Assembly: GCF_014205795.1 (NCBI RefSeq)
Contig: NZ_JACHCN010000001.1
Coordinates: forward strand, 310,001 to 374,000
Reading direction: 5' to 3'
Length of the DNA: 64,000 nt
DNA from: Rhodanobacter sp. MP7CTX1
GTDB taxonomy: Bacteria; Pseudomonadota; Gammaproteobacteria; Xanthomonadales; Rhodanobacteraceae
Below are positions 1 to 12,066 of the stretch, one piece after another. The notes under the pieces are model-generated. The model had not been told where the DNA came from. It worked only from the letters and a program-made list of their open reading frames with translations, and did no database searches. The first letter of the stretch is position 1. Every line of letters begins with the position of its first letter. The position numbers and the translations under genes are program-made.

Positions 1-343
1 CATGCGTGACCTGCTCGATCATGAGACGCACGACGTGCGGGCAGCTGAGGCGGTCGCGCTGTTTTGTTACCAGGCCAAGAAATGGATTGGCGCATTCGCG
101 GCCGTCTTGGGTGGGCTGGATACGCTGGCGTTCGCTGGGGGCATCGGAGAGAACGCCTCGATCGTGCGGGAGCGGATCTGTGATGGCCTCGGCTTTCTAG
201 GTGTCGAGGTGGACCTCCAACGCAACGCACAGCACGCATCGGTGATTTCGTCCGATGCCGGGCGCGTCAAGGTGCGTGTCATACGCACCGACGAAGAACT
301 CATGATCGCGAAATCTGTCATTCGCGTCCTCCATCTCGGCTAA
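1..343 (+). CDS. ackA: Acetate kinase, C-terminal part (5' end outside window)
   Basis: The reading frame is open at the left edge and stops at 341-343, so only about the last 113 residues are visible. They contain the GGIGENA segment typical of the nucleotide-binding C-terminal lobe of acetate kinase (ASKHA fold) and the usual ending with a conserved TDEE-type stretch. Acetate kinase converts acetyl phosphate and ADP to acetate and ATP in the cytoplasm. The phosphoketolase gene starts 16 bp downstream, so the two are probably co-transcribed and form a phosphoketolase to acetyl phosphate to ATP route. The catalytic N-terminal lobe cannot be judged here. Propionate or butyrate kinase is possible in principle, but the neighbour makes acetate kinase by far the best reading. 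Confidence 0.93.
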   Translation, partial: MRDLLDHETHDVRAAEAVALFCYQAKKWIGAFAAVLGGLDTLAFAGGIGENASIVRERICDGLGFLGVEVDLQRNAQHASVISSDAGRVKVRVIRTDEELMIAKSVIRVLHLG

Positions 344-359
344 TGCGGAAAACCAGACC

Positions 360-2753
360 ATGAAAAATGCCACGTTGACAGCGGAAATGCTTCACAAGGT
401 GGACGCGTATTGGCGTGCTGCTAATTATGTGTCGGTCGGTCAGATCTATCTCTACGACAATCCACTCCTGCGCGAGCCACTGACACTGGAACATGTGAAG
501 CCGTTGGTGGTTAGCCATTGGGGAACGACCCCTGGCCAGAATTTCATTTATGTGCATCTGAACCGGATCATCAAAGAGTATGACCTGGACATGTTTTACA
601 TTGCGGGCCCCGGTCATGGCGGACCCGCCGTTGTAGGGAATGTCTATCTCGAAGGCACCTGGAGCGAGATTTATCCCGATCTCACCCAGGACGAAGCTGG
701 ACTGAAAAAACTATTCAAGCAATTCTCGTTTCCAGGGGGAATATCCAGTCATGTGGCCCCCACGACGCCGGGCTCGATTCACGAAGGCGGTGAGCTGGGG
801 TACTCGCTGAGCCACGCCTTTGGCGCTGCGTTCGACAATCCCGGCCTGATCGTCGCCTGTGTCATCGGCGATGGTGAGGCGGAAACGGGGCCATTGGCGA
901 CTGCATGGCAATCCAACAAACTGCTTGATCCGATCACTGACGGTGTCGTGCTGCCGATCCTGCACCTCAATGGCTACAAGATCAGCAACCCGACGGTGCT
1001 GGCGCGCATCGAGCATGACGAGCTCGATCAGTTTTTCCGGGGCAGTGGCTGGACGCCTCACTTTGTGGAGGGCGATGAGCCGGACAAGATGCACGAGCTC
1101 ATGGCCAGCACATTGGACAAGGCCATGGACGACATCCGGAACATCCAGAAGCACGCGCGGGACGAGAGTGATACCGCTCGACCACGTTGGCCGATGATCG
1201 TGCTCAGGTCGCCGAAGGGTTGGACGGGTCCGAAAATTGTCGACGGCCTGCAAATCGAGGGCACCTTTCGGTCGCACCAGGTACCGTTGCTGGTGGATGC
1301 CGCGCATCCCGACCATGTTGAGTTACTTGAAAGCTGGATGAAGAGTTACAAGGCCGAGGAGCTGTTCGACGAAAATGGCTGCCTCATACCGGAATTGGCT
1401 GAGTTGGCGCCGAAGGGAGATCGGCGCATGGGCGCCAATCGGCACGCCAACGGCGGCTTGCTGTTGCGTGATCTGCACATGCCGGACTTCCGCGACCATG
1501 CGGTTAATGTAACTTCGCCCGGGGCCACTGATGCCCAGGACACCATGGTGCTGGGCAAGTTTCTGCGCGACGTAGCCAAGCTCAATCAGGATCAGCGCAA
1601 TTTTCGCCTGTTCGGCCCCGATGAAACGCTCTCCAATCTCCTGGGCGCGGTGTTTGAAGTGACTGATCGCCAGTGGGATGCGCGCAAGCAGGATAACGAT
1701 GAATTCCTCGAGCCCACCGGTCGGGTGCTTGACTCGATGCTCAGCGAGCACCAGTGCGAGGGCTGGCTGGAAGGCTATCTGCTGACCGGTCGGCACGGTC
1801 TGTTCAACAGCTACGAGGCGTTCATCCGCATCGTCGACTCGATGTTCAGTCAGCACGCCAAGTGGCTAAAGGTCACCAAGGAATTGCCATGGCGTCGCCC
1901 CATTGCGTCGTTGAACTATCTGCTTGCCTCACACGTGTGGCAACAAGATCACAACGGCTTTACTCATCAAGACCCCGGCTTTCTCGATCATGTGATTAAC
2001 AAGAAAGCGGACATCGTGCGCGCGTACCTTCCGCCCGATGCGAACTGTCTACTGTCAGTCATCGATCACTGCCTGCGCAGTCGAAACTATGTCAACGTGG
2101 TGGTGGCCGGCAAGCACGCACTCCCGCAATGGCTGACGATGGAAGCCGCAGTCCTTCATTGCACCGAAGGTATCGGTATCTGGCAATGGGCGAGCAACGA
2201 TCAGGATTCCGAGCCGGACGTAGTGTTTGGTTGTTGTGGTGACACACCCACGTTGGAGGTTCTCGCCGCCGTTTCCATCTTGCGTGAGCATCTCCCCGAT
2301 CTGAAGATTCGCGTCGTCAACGTCGTCGATCTGATGAAGCTGCAATCCTGTTCAGAGCATCCTCACGGATTGAGCGACAAGGACTATGACTCGTTGTTCA
2401 CTGAAGACAAGCACATCATCTTTGCGTTTCACGGCTACCCGTGGCTGGTCCATCGGCTGACGTACCGCCGCACCAACCGCAACCTGCACGTCCGCGGCTA
2501 CAAGGAAGAGGGCACGATAACGACGGCTTTTGACATGCGCGTGCAGAACGACCTGGATCGCTTTCATCTCGTACAGGACGTCATCGATCGTCTGCCGCAC
2601 CTGGGATCGAAGGGGGCCTACCTCAAGCAGCAGATGCGCGACAAATTGATCGAGCACAAGCATTACATCGACAAGCACGGCCAGGACTTGCCTGAGATTC
2701 GAAACTGGAAGTGGCTGGATCAAGCCCGCTCTGCAGAAAAGTGGGGAGGTTGA
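360..2753 (+). CDS. xfp: Phosphoketolase (xylulose-5-phosphate/fructose-6-phosphate)
   Basis: This 797-residue protein matches the usual length of the Xfp family. It shows family blocks such as GPGHGGPA near residue 83 and the thiamine diphosphate-binding GDGEAETGP from residue 170. Phosphoketolase cleaves xylulose 5-phosphate (and often fructose 6-phosphate) with inorganic phosphate to acetyl phosphate plus glyceraldehyde 3-phosphate or erythrose 4-phosphate. The gene sits 16 bp after acetate kinase and 9 bp before the ATPase beta gene, suggesting one transcript. Acetyl phosphate made here would be used by AckA for substrate-level ATP formation. The C-terminal part ends with the typical RNWKW segment. 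Substrate preference between the two sugar phosphates cannot be read from the sequence by eye. Confidence 0.97.
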   Translation: MKNATLTAEMLHKVDAYWRAANYVSVGQIYLYDNPLLREPLTLEHVKPLVVSHWGTTPGQNFIYVHLNRIIKEYDLDMFYIAGPGHGGPAVVGNVYLEGTWSEIYPDLTQDEAGLKKLFKQFSFPGGISSHVAPTTPGSIHEGGELGYSLSHAFGAAFDNPGLIVACVIGDGEAETGPLATAWQSNKLLDPITDGVVLPILHLNGYKISNPTVLARIEHDELDQFFRGSGWTPHFVEGDEPDKMHELMASTLDKAMDDIRNIQKHARDESDTARPRWPMIVLRSPKGWTGPKIVDGLQIEGTFRSHQVPLLVDAAHPDHVELLESWMKSYKAEELFDENGCLIPELAELAPKGDRRMGANRHANGGLLLRDLHMPDFRDHAVNVTSPGATDAQDTMVLGKFLRDVAKLNQDQRNFRLFGPDETLSNLLGAVFEVTDRQWDARKQDNDEFLEPTGRVLDSMLSEHQCEGWLEGYLLTGRHGLFNSYEAFIRIVDSMFSQHAKWLKVTKELPWRRPIASLNYLLASHVWQQDHNGFTHQDPGFLDHVINKKADIVRAYLPPDANCLLSVIDHCLRSRNYVNVVVAGKHALPQWLTMEAAVLHCTEGIGIWQWASNDQDSEPDVVFGCCGDTPTLEVLAAVSILREHLPDLKIRVVNVVDLMKLQSCSEHPHGLSDKDYDSLFTEDKHIIFAFHGYPWLVHRLTYRRTNRNLHVRGYKEEGTITTAFDMRVQNDLDRFHLVQDVIDRLPHLGSKGAYLKQQMRDKLIEHKHYIDKHGQDLPEIRNWKWLDQARSAEKWGG

Positions 2754-4624
<1,871 letters not shown>

Positions 4625-4635
<11 letters not shown>

Positions 4636-4963
4636 ACTCAAAAGTTCAGCATCGAGCCAGGAGACGCGCTTCAGCGCGGAGGTTGCCGCAAAGGCTGCGC
4701 GAAAGCTACGAGTGCAGCGCCATGCCAAACAAGGTGTCTGGTTTGGCTTGGGCATGTTCGGACTTATCGGTTGGTCGGTCGCGGTGCCAACAATCCTCGG
4801 CGCGATGCTCGGCCTGTGGTGGGACAAGCGTCACCCGGGCGCACATTCCTGGACGCTTGCGCTGCTGGTCGCCGGATTGGTCGTCGGTTGCGCCAACGCC
4901 TGGCACTGGATAGCACAGGAAGACAAGGCCATGCACGACGACTCGGAGGACGATGATGAGTGA
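4625..4963 (+). CDS. atpQ: N-type ATPase AtpQ (AtpI-like) membrane protein
   Basis: A 112-residue protein with a soluble, charged N-terminus, two hydrophobic segments (about residues 43-65 and 74-95) and a very acidic tail (DDSEDDDE). The gene position between epsilon and atpR, together with the AtpI-like two-helix layout with a GxxxGxWWDKR loop, identifies it as AtpQ of N-ATPase operons. AtpQ and AtpR are thought to help assemble the rotor ring or import its ion; this is family knowledge, not visible here. The ATG at 4625 overlaps atpC by 11 bases. An upstream TTG at 4610 is less likely. Confidence 0.82.
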
Positions 4964-5264
4964 AGTCTTCAGCCTCACCCTGGCACTGCTTGCAGGTGTT
5001 CTGCTCGGGGCGTTTTTCTTCGGCGGCCTTTGGTGGACGATCCATAGGGGCCTTGCATCTCCGCAGCCGGCAATGCTGATCCTGGGTAGCTTCCTGCTAC
5101 GGACCACGGTCACTGTCACTGGATTTTATATCGCGCTGCAAGGCGGTTGGCAGGGTTTGGTAGCTTGCATGGTTGGATTCCTCGTCTCGCGCATCGTGGT
5201 GACTCGATTCATCGCCGTGCCCCGCGAAAAGACGGCGAAACGGCTCACGGGAGGTGCGCTGTGA
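4953..5264 (+). CDS. atpR: N-type ATPase AtpR membrane protein
   Basis: A 103-residue protein with three predicted membrane segments (about 5-28, 38-60 and 62-82) and a basic C-terminus. AtpR is a small protein restricted to N-ATPase operons and is proposed to work with AtpQ in the membrane. The WW and RxxxT residues in the middle segment fit the family pattern as remembered. The gene overlaps atpQ at its start (tandem ATG codons at 4953 and 4956, either usable) and overlaps the GTG start of atpB by 4 bases. It is named mainly by position and topology. Confidence 0.8.
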   Translation: MMSEVFSLTLALLAGVLLGAFFFGGLWWTIHRGLASPQPAMLILGSFLLRTTVTVTGFYIALQGGWQGLVACMVGFLVSRIVVTRFIAVPREKTAKRLTGGAL

Positions 5265-5968
5265 ACCTCACTTCCGATCAGCAGATCTTTTGGCAGTACG
5301 GTTTTGTCAAACTCAATGGAACGATGGTCACGACCTGGGCCCTGATGCTGGCGATGTCGCTTGGCGCCAAGCTCATCACCCGCAAGCTTGCGACTGACGG
5401 AGAAGTTTCACGTTGGCAAGCCGCGCTGGAGATCATCGTTACCGGCATCGGTGAACAGATCAAAGAGGTCGGTCTGAGTCACCCAGAGAAATATCTCGGC
5501 TTTCTTGGCACGCTGTTCCTGTTTGTAGCCACGGCCAGTCTTTGCACCGTGATTCCCGGCTATATGCCGCCGACGGGTTCACTTTCGACCACAGCGGCGC
5601 TGGCGCTGTGTGTGTTCATCGCGGTGCCGCTATTCGGCATGCGTCAGCTGGGCTTTCTCGGCTATCTCAGGACCTATGTGGAGCCGACACCGATCATGCT
5701 GCCGTTCAACATCATCAGCGAGATTTCCCGAACACTAGCCCTGGCGGTCCGCTTGTTCGGCAACATGATGAGCGGGGCGATGATCATTGCCATTTTGCTC
5801 ACGATTACTCCGTATCTATTTCCGATCGTCATGACCGCGCTCGGTTTGCTCACCGGGATGGTGCAGGCCTACATCTTCAGCATTCTCGCGGCCGTTTACA
5901 TTGCGGCCGCTACCGTCGTCCGCAAGACGAAACATAGCCCAAAGGCTGAGCCCGCACCCAAGCCTTGA
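5261..5968 (+). CDS. atpB: N-type ATPase subunit a
   Basis: Membrane subunit a, 235 aa, with five or six hydrophobic helices. The stator arginine lies in the block LALAVRLFGNMMSGAMI, where Arg pairs with the rotor carboxylate. The EISRTLALAVRLFGNMMSG pattern is characteristic of the subunit. The GTG at 5261 (GTGA overlap with the atpR stop) is preferred, because the longer in-frame extension up to 5147 reads through atpR and looks non-coding. The protein builds the two ion half-channels next to the c ring. The tail is Lys/Pro-rich. Confidence 0.93.
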   Translation: MNLTSDQQIFWQYGFVKLNGTMVTTWALMLAMSLGAKLITRKLATDGEVSRWQAALEIIVTGIGEQIKEVGLSHPEKYLGFLGTLFLFVATASLCTVIPGYMPPTGSLSTTAALALCVFIAVPLFGMRQLGFLGYLRTYVEPTPIMLPFNIISEISRTLALAVRLFGNMMSGAMIIAILLTITPYLFPIVMTALGLLTGMVQAYIFSILAAVYIAAATVVRKTKHSPKAEPAPKP

Positions 5969-5998
5969 AAGTGCAGCATTACCGACAAAGGATCTCCC

Positions 5999-6280
5999 AT
6001 GGACAGCAGCATGCTTATCGCCGTCGCATCAATCGTCACCGCCGGACTGACGACAGGTTTCGGTTGCATGGGCCCGGCACTTGGCGAAGGTCGGGCAGTT
6101 GCCACGGCGATGACTTCGCTGGCGCAGCAGCCGGATGCTTCAGCCACGATCACGCGGACCTTGTTCGTCGGCTTGGCGATGATCGAGTCGACAGCAATTT
6201 ACTGCTTCGTCGTCTCGATGATTCTGATCTTTGCCAATCCATTCTGGAGCCACTTCATCGCCCAAGCTGGAGGAAAGTAA
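5999..6280 (+). CDS. atpE: N-type ATPase subunit c (rotor ring)
   Basis: A 93-residue hairpin of two membrane helices. The second helix carries the ion-binding carboxylate in MIESTAIYCFVV (E63, followed by S64, T65 and Y68). The first helix carries a second acidic residue in GPALGEGRAV (E30) where sodium-type F-ATPase c subunits have Gln. The loop RxxxQQPD is the usual contact with gamma and epsilon. Family knowledge: ES/T plus Tyr is associated with sodium sites, but an N-ATPase ring with a two-carboxylate pattern has been reported as proton-coupled in Burkholderia, so the coupling ion is open. The ATG at 5999 is preceded by AAAGGA about 7 bases upstream. Confidence 0.94.
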   Translation: MDSSMLIAVASIVTAGLTTGFGCMGPALGEGRAVATAMTSLAQQPDASATITRTLFVGLAMIESTAIYCFVVSMILIFANPFWSHFIAQAGGK

Positions 6281-6283
6281 GCC

Positions 6284-7102
6284 ATGCTCATCGACTGGTT
6301 CACCGTCGTGGCCCAGGCGCTGAACTTTTTGGTCCTGGTGTGGTTGTTGAAGCGCTTTCTCTATCACCCCATCCTCAACGCCATCGATGCCCGGGAGAAG
6401 CGGATTGCTTCAGAACTCGCCGATGCCGATTTGAAAAAGAGTGAGGCACAAAAGGAGCATGACGAATTTCAGAGCAAGAACAAGGCATTTGATGAACAGC
6501 GTGGCGCGCTTCTCAGCAAAGCCAACGACGAGGCAAAAGCTGAGGGTCAACGGCTGGTTGATGAGGCACGCAAGGCAGCAGATGCTTTGAGTGAGCGGCG
6601 GCAGGAAGCGCTCATCGCCGAGACCCACGACCTCAATCAGGCCATCTGTCGGCGGACCCAGGATGAAGTCTTTGCCATCGCACGAAAAGCATTGGCGGAT
6701 CTCTCCACGGCAAGCTTGGAAGAACGCCTTGCAGAAGTCTTTGTTCGTCGCCTGGGCGAGATGGACAACAATACGAAGAAGACATTGACAGCTGCGCTCA
6801 CGGCATCGTCCGATCCAGCTGTCGTTCGCAGTGCATTCGACCTGCCAGCCGAGCAACAGGCTACGATAAAAAAAGCACTCAACGACACCTTCGCCACCAC
6901 GATTGGGCTTCGATTCGACACCGCGCCGGAGCAGATCGCAGGGATCGAGTTCACCGCTGGGGGGCAAAAAGTTGGGTGGACTATCGCCAGTTACCTTGCT
7001 TCGTTGAGAAAAGAGTCCGACGAAGATCTGAATCAGCAGACAAAGTTTGCGGCAACGCCTCAGACCAAGACGGTGGCCATACCCGTCGCCAAGAGCTCAT
7101 GA
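6284..7102 (+). CDS. atpF: N-type ATPase subunit b with delta-like C-terminal domain
   Basis: A 272-residue protein with a single N-terminal membrane helix (about residues 5-24), a long charged helix rich in Lys, Glu and Ala (about 35-160), and a C-terminal domain from about residue 165. The last part has a delta-subunit-like pattern: a helix, then [20 protein letters not shown] resembling the delta segment that ends with IGG and a basic turn. No separate delta gene occurs in the cluster, which fits N-ATPases where b and delta functions are merged. It is the peripheral stalk. The stop overlaps the atpA start in an ATGA arrangement. Confidence 0.88.
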   Translation: MLIDWFTVVAQALNFLVLVWLLKRFLYHPILNAIDAREKRIASELADADLKKSEAQKEHDEFQSKNKAFDEQRGALLSKANDEAKAEGQRLVDEARKAADALSERRQEALIAETHDLNQAICRRTQDEVFAIARKALADLSTASLEERLAEVFVRRLGEMDNNTKKTLTAALTASSDPAVVRSAFDLPAEQQATIKKALNDTFATTIGLRFDTAPEQIAGIEFTAGGQKVGWTIASYLASLRKESDEDLNQQTKFAATPQTKTVAIPVAKSS

Positions 7103-8664
7103 GCGTCGGACCTGAAAGCTTGCAGAGTGTATTCGACCGGGCGTTCGAGAGCATCAGTCGTGCGCGGACAGCTTTTACGCCGCAGCTGACGCTGCGAGAA
7201 GTGGGATTTGTCACCAATGTATCCACGGGCATTGCGACGGTTTCAGGCCTTCCCGGCGTGGGCTATGAGGAGTTGCTGCAGTTTCCCGGTGGCCTGCTTG
7301 GCATTGCATTCAATGTGGATGAGGACGAGATCGGCGTCATTTTGCTCGGCGAATATGCGGCGTTGCGCGCAGGCGATGAAGTCGCCCGCACCGGACGCGT
7401 CATGGACGTGGCGGTGGGGGAGGCGCTACTCGGTCGCGTGATCGATCCGTTGGGCCGGCCGCTCGACGGTAAAGGTGTGCCCGCTACTGACCAGCGTCTG
7501 CCGGTCGAGCGCGCTGCTCCTGCGATCATGGATCGCGCGCCAGTCACCGTACCGTTGCAGACCGGGCTGAAGGTTGTTGATGCGCTTATTCCGATCGGGC
7601 GCGGTCAGCGCGAGTTGATTCTGGGAGACCGCCAGACAGGGAAAACGGCCATCGCCATCGACACTATCCTGAACCAGCGAGGACAAAACGTACTTTGCAT
7701 TTACTGCGCGATAGGTCAGCGCGCCTCTGCGGTGGCCAAGGTCGTGGCCAACCTGAGCGAAAAGGGCGCCATGGACTACACCGTGGTCGTGGTCGCCGAA
7801 GGTAACGAAGCGCCAGGCCTCGTCTACATCACGCCTTACGCGGCGACGAGCATTGCAGAATACTTCATGGAGAAGGGGCGTGATGTACTGATCGTTTTCG
7901 ACGACCTGACGCAACATGCCCGTGCCTATCGTGAGCTTTCTCTTCTGCTTCGTCGTCCACCCGGTCGCGAAGCGTTCCCCGGCGACATCTTCTATATTCA
8001 TTCACGGATGCTGGAACGGGCAACGCATCTTGGCCAGGAACGCGGCAGTGGGTCGCTCACTGCACTTCCCATCGTTGAAACGGAAGCGCAGGACATCTCT
8101 GCTTACATCCCGACCAATCTCATCTCGATTACTGACGGGCAGATATATCTTTCACCGGTTTTGTTTGAACTAGGTGTTCTTCCCGCCGTCGATGTCGGCA
8201 AGTCCGTTTCGCGAGTGGGCGGAGCCGCGCAGCGCGCTGCGTATCGTGCGGTAGCCGGCAATATCAAGCTTGCTTATGCGCAGTTTGAGGAATTGGAAGC
8301 ATTTGCCAAGTTTGGTACCCGTCTGGACGAATCCACTCGCCAGTCTATCGATCATGGGCGGCGCATTCGCGCGTGCCTTAAACAATCGGAATCCCAACCG
8401 GTATCTCTACTTGAGCAGATCGCCATGCTTCTGGCGCTAACTGAAGGTCTGTTCGACAAGGTGTCACTTGAAAGAGTGAACGACGCAGAGCAGGCACTGC
8501 GGAAGGCTGCAGCCGATATTCCGGCGGACGTGATAGAACGACTATCTACAGCCGACAAGCAAAGTGATGCCGACCGCAAGGCAATTCTGGAAGTCGTGAC
8601 TCGTGCGCTTGCGCCATTCCAGACGCCGCCTGAGGCCAAACACGACCCTAACTCTGCAACATGA
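7099..8664 (+). CDS. atpA: N-type ATPase subunit alpha
   Basis: Non-catalytic nucleotide-binding subunit, 521 aa, with P-loop GDRQTGKT at residues 176-183, the block [11 protein letters not shown] and the Walker B-like [13 protein letters not shown]. It alternates with beta in the head. The start at 7099 gives a 4-base ATGA overlap with atpF. A longer in-frame reading from 6976 is rejected, because it runs through atpF and adds a basic, non-family sequence. Length and order of blocks are normal for alpha subunits. The stop overlaps the atpG start by 4 bases. Confidence 0.95.
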   Translation: MSVGPESLQSVFDRAFESISRARTAFTPQLTLREVGFVTNVSTGIATVSGLPGVGYEELLQFPGGLLGIAFNVDEDEIGVILLGEYAALRAGDEVARTGRVMDVAVGEALLGRVIDPLGRPLDGKGVPATDQRLPVERAAPAIMDRAPVTVPLQTGLKVVDALIPIGRGQRELILGDRQTGKTAIAIDTILNQRGQNVLCIYCAIGQRASAVAKVVANLSEKGAMDYTVVVVAEGNEAPGLVYITPYAATSIAEYFMEKGRDVLIVFDDLTQHARAYRELSLLLRRPPGREAFPGDIFYIHSRMLERATHLGQERGSGSLTALPIVETEAQDISAYIPTNLISITDGQIYLSPVLFELGVLPAVDVGKSVSRVGGAAQRAAYRAVAGNIKLAYAQFEELEAFAKFGTRLDESTRQSIDHGRRIRACLKQSESQPVSLLEQIAMLLALTEGLFDKVSLERVNDAEQALRKAAADIPADVIERLSTADKQSDADRKAILEVVTRALAPFQTPPEAKHDPNSAT

Positions 8665-9593
8665 GCGGAAACCTGCAGGCTTTAGCTCGAAAAATTGCCA
8701 GCGCTGGCGATCTGGAAGGCGTGGTCCGTTCGATGAAAGCCTTGGCCGCCTCAAGCATTGGACAATACGAGAAGGCCGTGGAATCGTTGGATGACTACTA
8801 CCGCACAGTGGAGCTTGGATTGTCAGCATGCCTTCGCGAGGGTAATCCGGCACCGGTCACTGCTGATCAAAAAGCAGCGGTATGCAAGATAGGCGCGGTT
8901 ATTTTTGGGTCCGACCAGGGCCTCGTCGGTGGATTCAACGAGGTCTTGATGGAGTCCGCGCAGAACGTGCTCAGGAAGTTACCCGGCAAGACAAAGAAAA
9001 TGTGGGCAGTGGGGGAGCGCATTCAATCACTCATGACGGATATCGACCCCAGCCTTGTTGTTGTCTTGTCCGTTCCAGCGTCCGTCAACGGCATAACCCC
9101 ACTTGTCGGCCAGATCCTTGTCGAAATCGAGGCCGCACTTGAGCAGGGGAAGATCGATGAAGTCTACGTTTTCCATAACCGTCCAAAAGCCGGGGCTATT
9201 TACGAGCCCGTTAACAGGCGGCTGCTTCCGCTGGATCGAACATGGGAAGCTGCGTTTGCACGACTTCCATGGCCGACGAAGAATTTGCCTCAGGTCATCG
9301 GAGGCAATGTCCCGACGCTCCAGGCTTTGATCCGAGAGTACCTGTTTGTCTTGCTTTTTCAGGCGTGCGCGGAGTCTCTCGCCAGCGAGAACGCCAGCCG
9401 TCTAGCGGCGATGCAACGTGCTGAAAAGAACATTGAGGAAATTCTGGAAGACCTGAACGGCAAGTTTCATCGCATACGACAGGAATCCATCGACGAAGAG
9501 CTGTTTGATGTGATCTCTGGCTACGAGGCCTTGTCGAAAAAAAGTACCGTTTCATCGGACCGGGCAATCGATACGGGCACACGCCGAACTTGA
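8661..9593 (+). CDS. atpG: N-type ATPase subunit gamma
   Basis: A 310-residue central-shaft subunit. The N-terminal helix contains the family block [14 protein letters not shown] (here with GVVRSMKAL near residue 24). The mid-protein [13 protein letters not shown] corresponds to the canonical DKGLCGGLN region. The C-terminal helix contains [18 protein letters not shown], matching the ExxxRxxAMxxAxxN pattern. It is the last gene of the N-ATPase operon. The convergent neighbour ends 38 bp away, so transcription should terminate around 9594-9631, although no clear intrinsic terminator is visible there. Confidence 0.93.
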   Translation: MSGNLQALARKIASAGDLEGVVRSMKALAASSIGQYEKAVESLDDYYRTVELGLSACLREGNPAPVTADQKAAVCKIGAVIFGSDQGLVGGFNEVLMESAQNVLRKLPGKTKKMWAVGERIQSLMTDIDPSLVVVLSVPASVNGITPLVGQILVEIEAALEQGKIDEVYVFHNRPKAGAIYEPVNRRLLPLDRTWEAAFARLPWPTKNLPQVIGGNVPTLQALIREYLFVLLFQACAESLASENASRLAAMQRAEKNIEEILEDLNGKFHRIRQESIDEELFDVISGYEALSKKSTVSSDRAIDTGTRRT

Positions 9594-9631
9594 TGAACCT
9601 GATCAGGCTGATCCTCGGAACTCGTCGGGCT

Positions 9632-10969
9632 TCAAAGCCAACCACCGCTGAAACCCGCACGCTTGAGCCCTCGAATGAGGTAGGGGCATTCGCGCATCAA
9701 CTTCCATAGCAAACCGCTTCGGTGATTTTCGACCATCAGCAGGGCGGGTCCCTGATTGATGCCATAGTGCCAATGCGATATCCAACCGGCGATGCCGTTT
9801 CCCTTTGTGTGGTAGGTCGGGTTGATCGTCGCCCTGAAGCCGTAGGGATTCACGTCATGCAGTTGGAGTTCGTCGACAAAATGATCGATTGCCGGCAACA
9901 CGATTTCAGGTGCAAACGGCAATGACGCGACCACGGTCGATGGTGAGATCGTGCCGTCGTCGGGACCGTAAGGCGCGCCGCGTGCCACATAGTTGAAGAA
10001 CTGGCGCTCAATGCCGTCAATCAGCACAGTATCCGGTCCCGGACCCTGGCAGGCGGTGAGACCCCAGCAGTTGGGGCCATACCCGGCGAAACCGAGCGGA
10101 TTGGCGATGGCGTACTGGCGCTGGACATAGGTTGCGCGGCGGCTATTTTCGAAATAGTCGATGCCTTTGTCGCGCATGAATGCATCCTGGATGCCGCGGA
10201 AATCGACCCAGATGTGGGGGAACTGGTGTGTAAACAGGGCTCCGGCATACAGATATTCCTGCCCATAGATCTGCTTCCACTGATAGCCAGACATCCAGAC
10301 TCGATAGCTGCCTGCAGAAATTGGATGCGTAGGCGATCCTAGCGCTAGCAGATATAGCAACAGTGCTTCGTTGTAGCCTTTCCAGCAGGGTCCTAGAAAG
10401 CCACTCTCGGGTCGCCATCCCATGCTTACCGTCGAATCGCTATCCAGCGCCCAGTCCCACTCCACGCGACGATAGAGAGCATCGGCGATCGATCGGATCT
10501 CGCTTTCTTCTGGCGTGTTTCCATCGAAGAACCTTGCGCACGTGAGCATGCCGGCCAGCAATAGCGAAGTATCGATGATCGACAGCTCGCATTGCCAGGC
10601 GCGCCGTCCGGTCTGCATATCGAGAAAGTGATAGTAAAAGCCTCGATATCCGGTTGCATCGGGCTCGGGCCCCTGAGCACTCTGCGAAAAGAATCGCAAC
10701 GTCGTCAGCGTCCGTTGGACTGCTTCAAGACGTGGAAGAAACGCGCGGACCACCGCCACCGGATAGGACGCCAGTGCAAAGCCTACCGCTGCGATACTTG
10801 CCGGCCAACCCGATGTGCCGCCGTCTGGTGCTGTTTTGTCGATAATCAGGCCATTGACCGGATTGAACTCACGCCGAAAATAGCTGAAGGCTTTTTGCTG
10901 GATGTTCTGGAGCTTCTGATCAACGCTCTCAGGAGGCTGGTTCATTCGAATCCCAGGTTCTGGTGTCAT
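9632..10969 (-). CDS. Glucoamylase-like / GH144-type glycoside hydrolase
   Basis: A 445-residue protein built like the (alpha/alpha)6-barrel glucoamylase-like family that includes GH144 beta-1,2-glucanases. Recognisable blocks are the N-terminal FSYFRREFNPVNGLI, the W-rich VSMGWRPESGFL stretch near the middle, NCWGLTACQGP, and DGTISPSTVVASLPFAPE followed by YGFRATINPTY towards the C-terminus. No signal peptide is apparent, so the protein is probably cytoplasmic, which would suit turnover of short beta-glucans. Substrate is not certain from sequence. A second start at 10945 is possible, and neither start has a good ribosome-binding site. It is convergent with the ATPase operon and has no obvious functional link to it. 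Confidence 0.72.
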   Translation of the reverse strand: MTPEPGIRMNQPPESVDQKLQNIQQKAFSYFRREFNPVNGLIIDKTAPDGGTSGWPASIAAVGFALASYPVAVVRAFLPRLEAVQRTLTTLRFFSQSAQGPEPDATGYRGFYYHFLDMQTGRRAWQCELSIIDTSLLLAGMLTCARFFDGNTPEESEIRSIADALYRRVEWDWALDSDSTVSMGWRPESGFLGPCWKGYNEALLLYLLALGSPTHPISAGSYRVWMSGYQWKQIYGQEYLYAGALFTHQFPHIWVDFRGIQDAFMRDKGIDYFENSRRATYVQRQYAIANPLGFAGYGPNCWGLTACQGPGPDTVLIDGIERQFFNYVARGAPYGPDDGTISPSTVVASLPFAPEIVLPAIDHFVDELQLHDVNPYGFRATINPTYHTKGNGIAGWISHWHYGINQGPALLMVENHRSGLLWKLMRECPYLIRGLKRAGFSGGWL

Positions 10970-10996
10970 CAGGTGAGCACTGATTCCAGACAGGAC

Positions 10997-11716
10997 TCAA
11001 CTCGCGACCATGTCGGGCAGAAGGCGATCGAATTCGCGCTTCACCACGGCATAACACTCGCAACAGGCTTGCTCCAGTCCAGGTCGGTCAAGCACGGTGA
11101 TGTGCCCTCGGCGGTACGTGATCAAGCCTTGGGCTTGAAGTTTTCCGGCAGCTTGCGTGACGCCTTCCCGCCTTACACCCAGCATGTTCGCAATAAGGTC
11201 CTGGGTCATGATGAGCTTGTTGGAAGGCAGACGGTCCAGGCTCATCAGCAGCCAGCGGCACAGCTGCTGATCAACCGAATGATGGCGATTGCATACCGCG
11301 GTTTGCGCCATCTGTGTCAAAAGGGCCTGCGTGTAACGCAACAGCATGTGTTGCAATGCTCCAGAGAGACTGAATTCCTCTTTCAGCAATTTTCCCCTGA
11401 GGCGGTAGGCATAGCCACCGCTCTGCACCACGGCACGATTGGGCGTGGTTTCCCCACCCATGAATAGCGCCACGCCGACCATGCCTTCATTGCCGACCAC
11501 GGCGATCTCAGCCGATGCGCCATCTTCCATCACGTACAGCAGTGAAATGATGGCGTCGGTTGGAAAATAGACGTGCTGCAGGGTGTTTCCAGACTCGTAC
11601 AAGACGTGGCCCAGTGGCATCTGCACCAGTTCAAGGTGAGGGAATACACGCTCACGTGCTTCCGTGGGCAACGCAAGGAACAAATGGTTTTGCTGGGGCT
11701 TATGACTATTCGGCAT
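10997..11716 (-). CDS. Crp/Fnr-family transcriptional regulator
   Basis: A 239-residue regulator with an N-terminal cyclic-nucleotide-type beta-roll (residues about 20-120, with VGNEGMVGVALFMGG) and a C-terminal winged helix (about 155-225). Its recognition region reads LIANMLGVRREGVTQAAGKL. No N-terminal iron-sulfur cysteine cluster is visible, so it is not a classical Fnr oxygen sensor. The ending with DRPGLEQACCECY is shared with the second regulator in this region (13609-14334). The frame stays open up to 12013, but that extension passes through a run of 14 C on the coding strand and looks non-coding, so the ATG at 11716 is preferred. It probably controls genes of this energy module. Confidence 0.85.
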   Translation of the reverse strand: MPNSHKPQQNHLFLALPTEARERVFPHLELVQMPLGHVLYESGNTLQHVYFPTDAIISLLYVMEDGASAEIAVVGNEGMVGVALFMGGETTPNRAVVQSGGYAYRLRGKLLKEEFSLSGALQHMLLRYTQALLTQMAQTAVCNRHHSVDQQLCRWLLMSLDRLPSNKLIMTQDLIANMLGVRREGVTQAAGKLQAQGLITYRRGHITVLDRPGLEQACCECYAVVKREFDRLLPDMVAS

Positions 11717-11836
11717 GGCGCTCCCGAGCTTGATCAAGCCCGCATGTATCGTGAAAAGCGCAGCAACCGTCGCTCGTTTACATGTGGCAAGCATAGGCAC
11801 ACGCTGCGTTGAGGCTGTGTGTACGGCGTCGAGTGC

Positions 11837-11850
11837 GGGGGGGGGGGGGG
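11837..11850. repeat. Homopolymer of 14 G
   Basis: Fourteen consecutive G residues on the plus strand, flanked by GTGC and CCGC. The tract lies 121-134 bp upstream of the preferred start of the Crp/Fnr regulator on the minus strand, and about 217 bp upstream of the small gene on the plus strand. Such tracts change length by slipped-strand mispairing and can alter promoter spacing or reading frame. Here it also lies inside an extended open frame of the regulator. Homopolymer length is prone to sequencing error. Confidence 0.9.
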
Positions 11851-12066
11851 CCGCAGCCAGCCAGGCGGTCTGCGCCACATAGTCACGATCTTCACAAGGA
11901 GCGAGCGCACACCCGTGCATGATTCCATGGTGGATCTGTCGGAGGACCGTTGGGTACGACAGCACACAAACAGGCAGTCTCCACCACGCGCATTGTTTGG
12001 AGGAGGTATCCACGTCAGATGATCGACCTCCTGCTTTTGACCGCCGCTACGGCTAAGGAGCCCGCG

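Noticed and set aside
11717..12013. N-terminal extension of the Crp/Fnr regulator
   Set aside because: The extra 99 residues run through the 14-G tract and look non-coding; kept only as part of the phase-variation idea.
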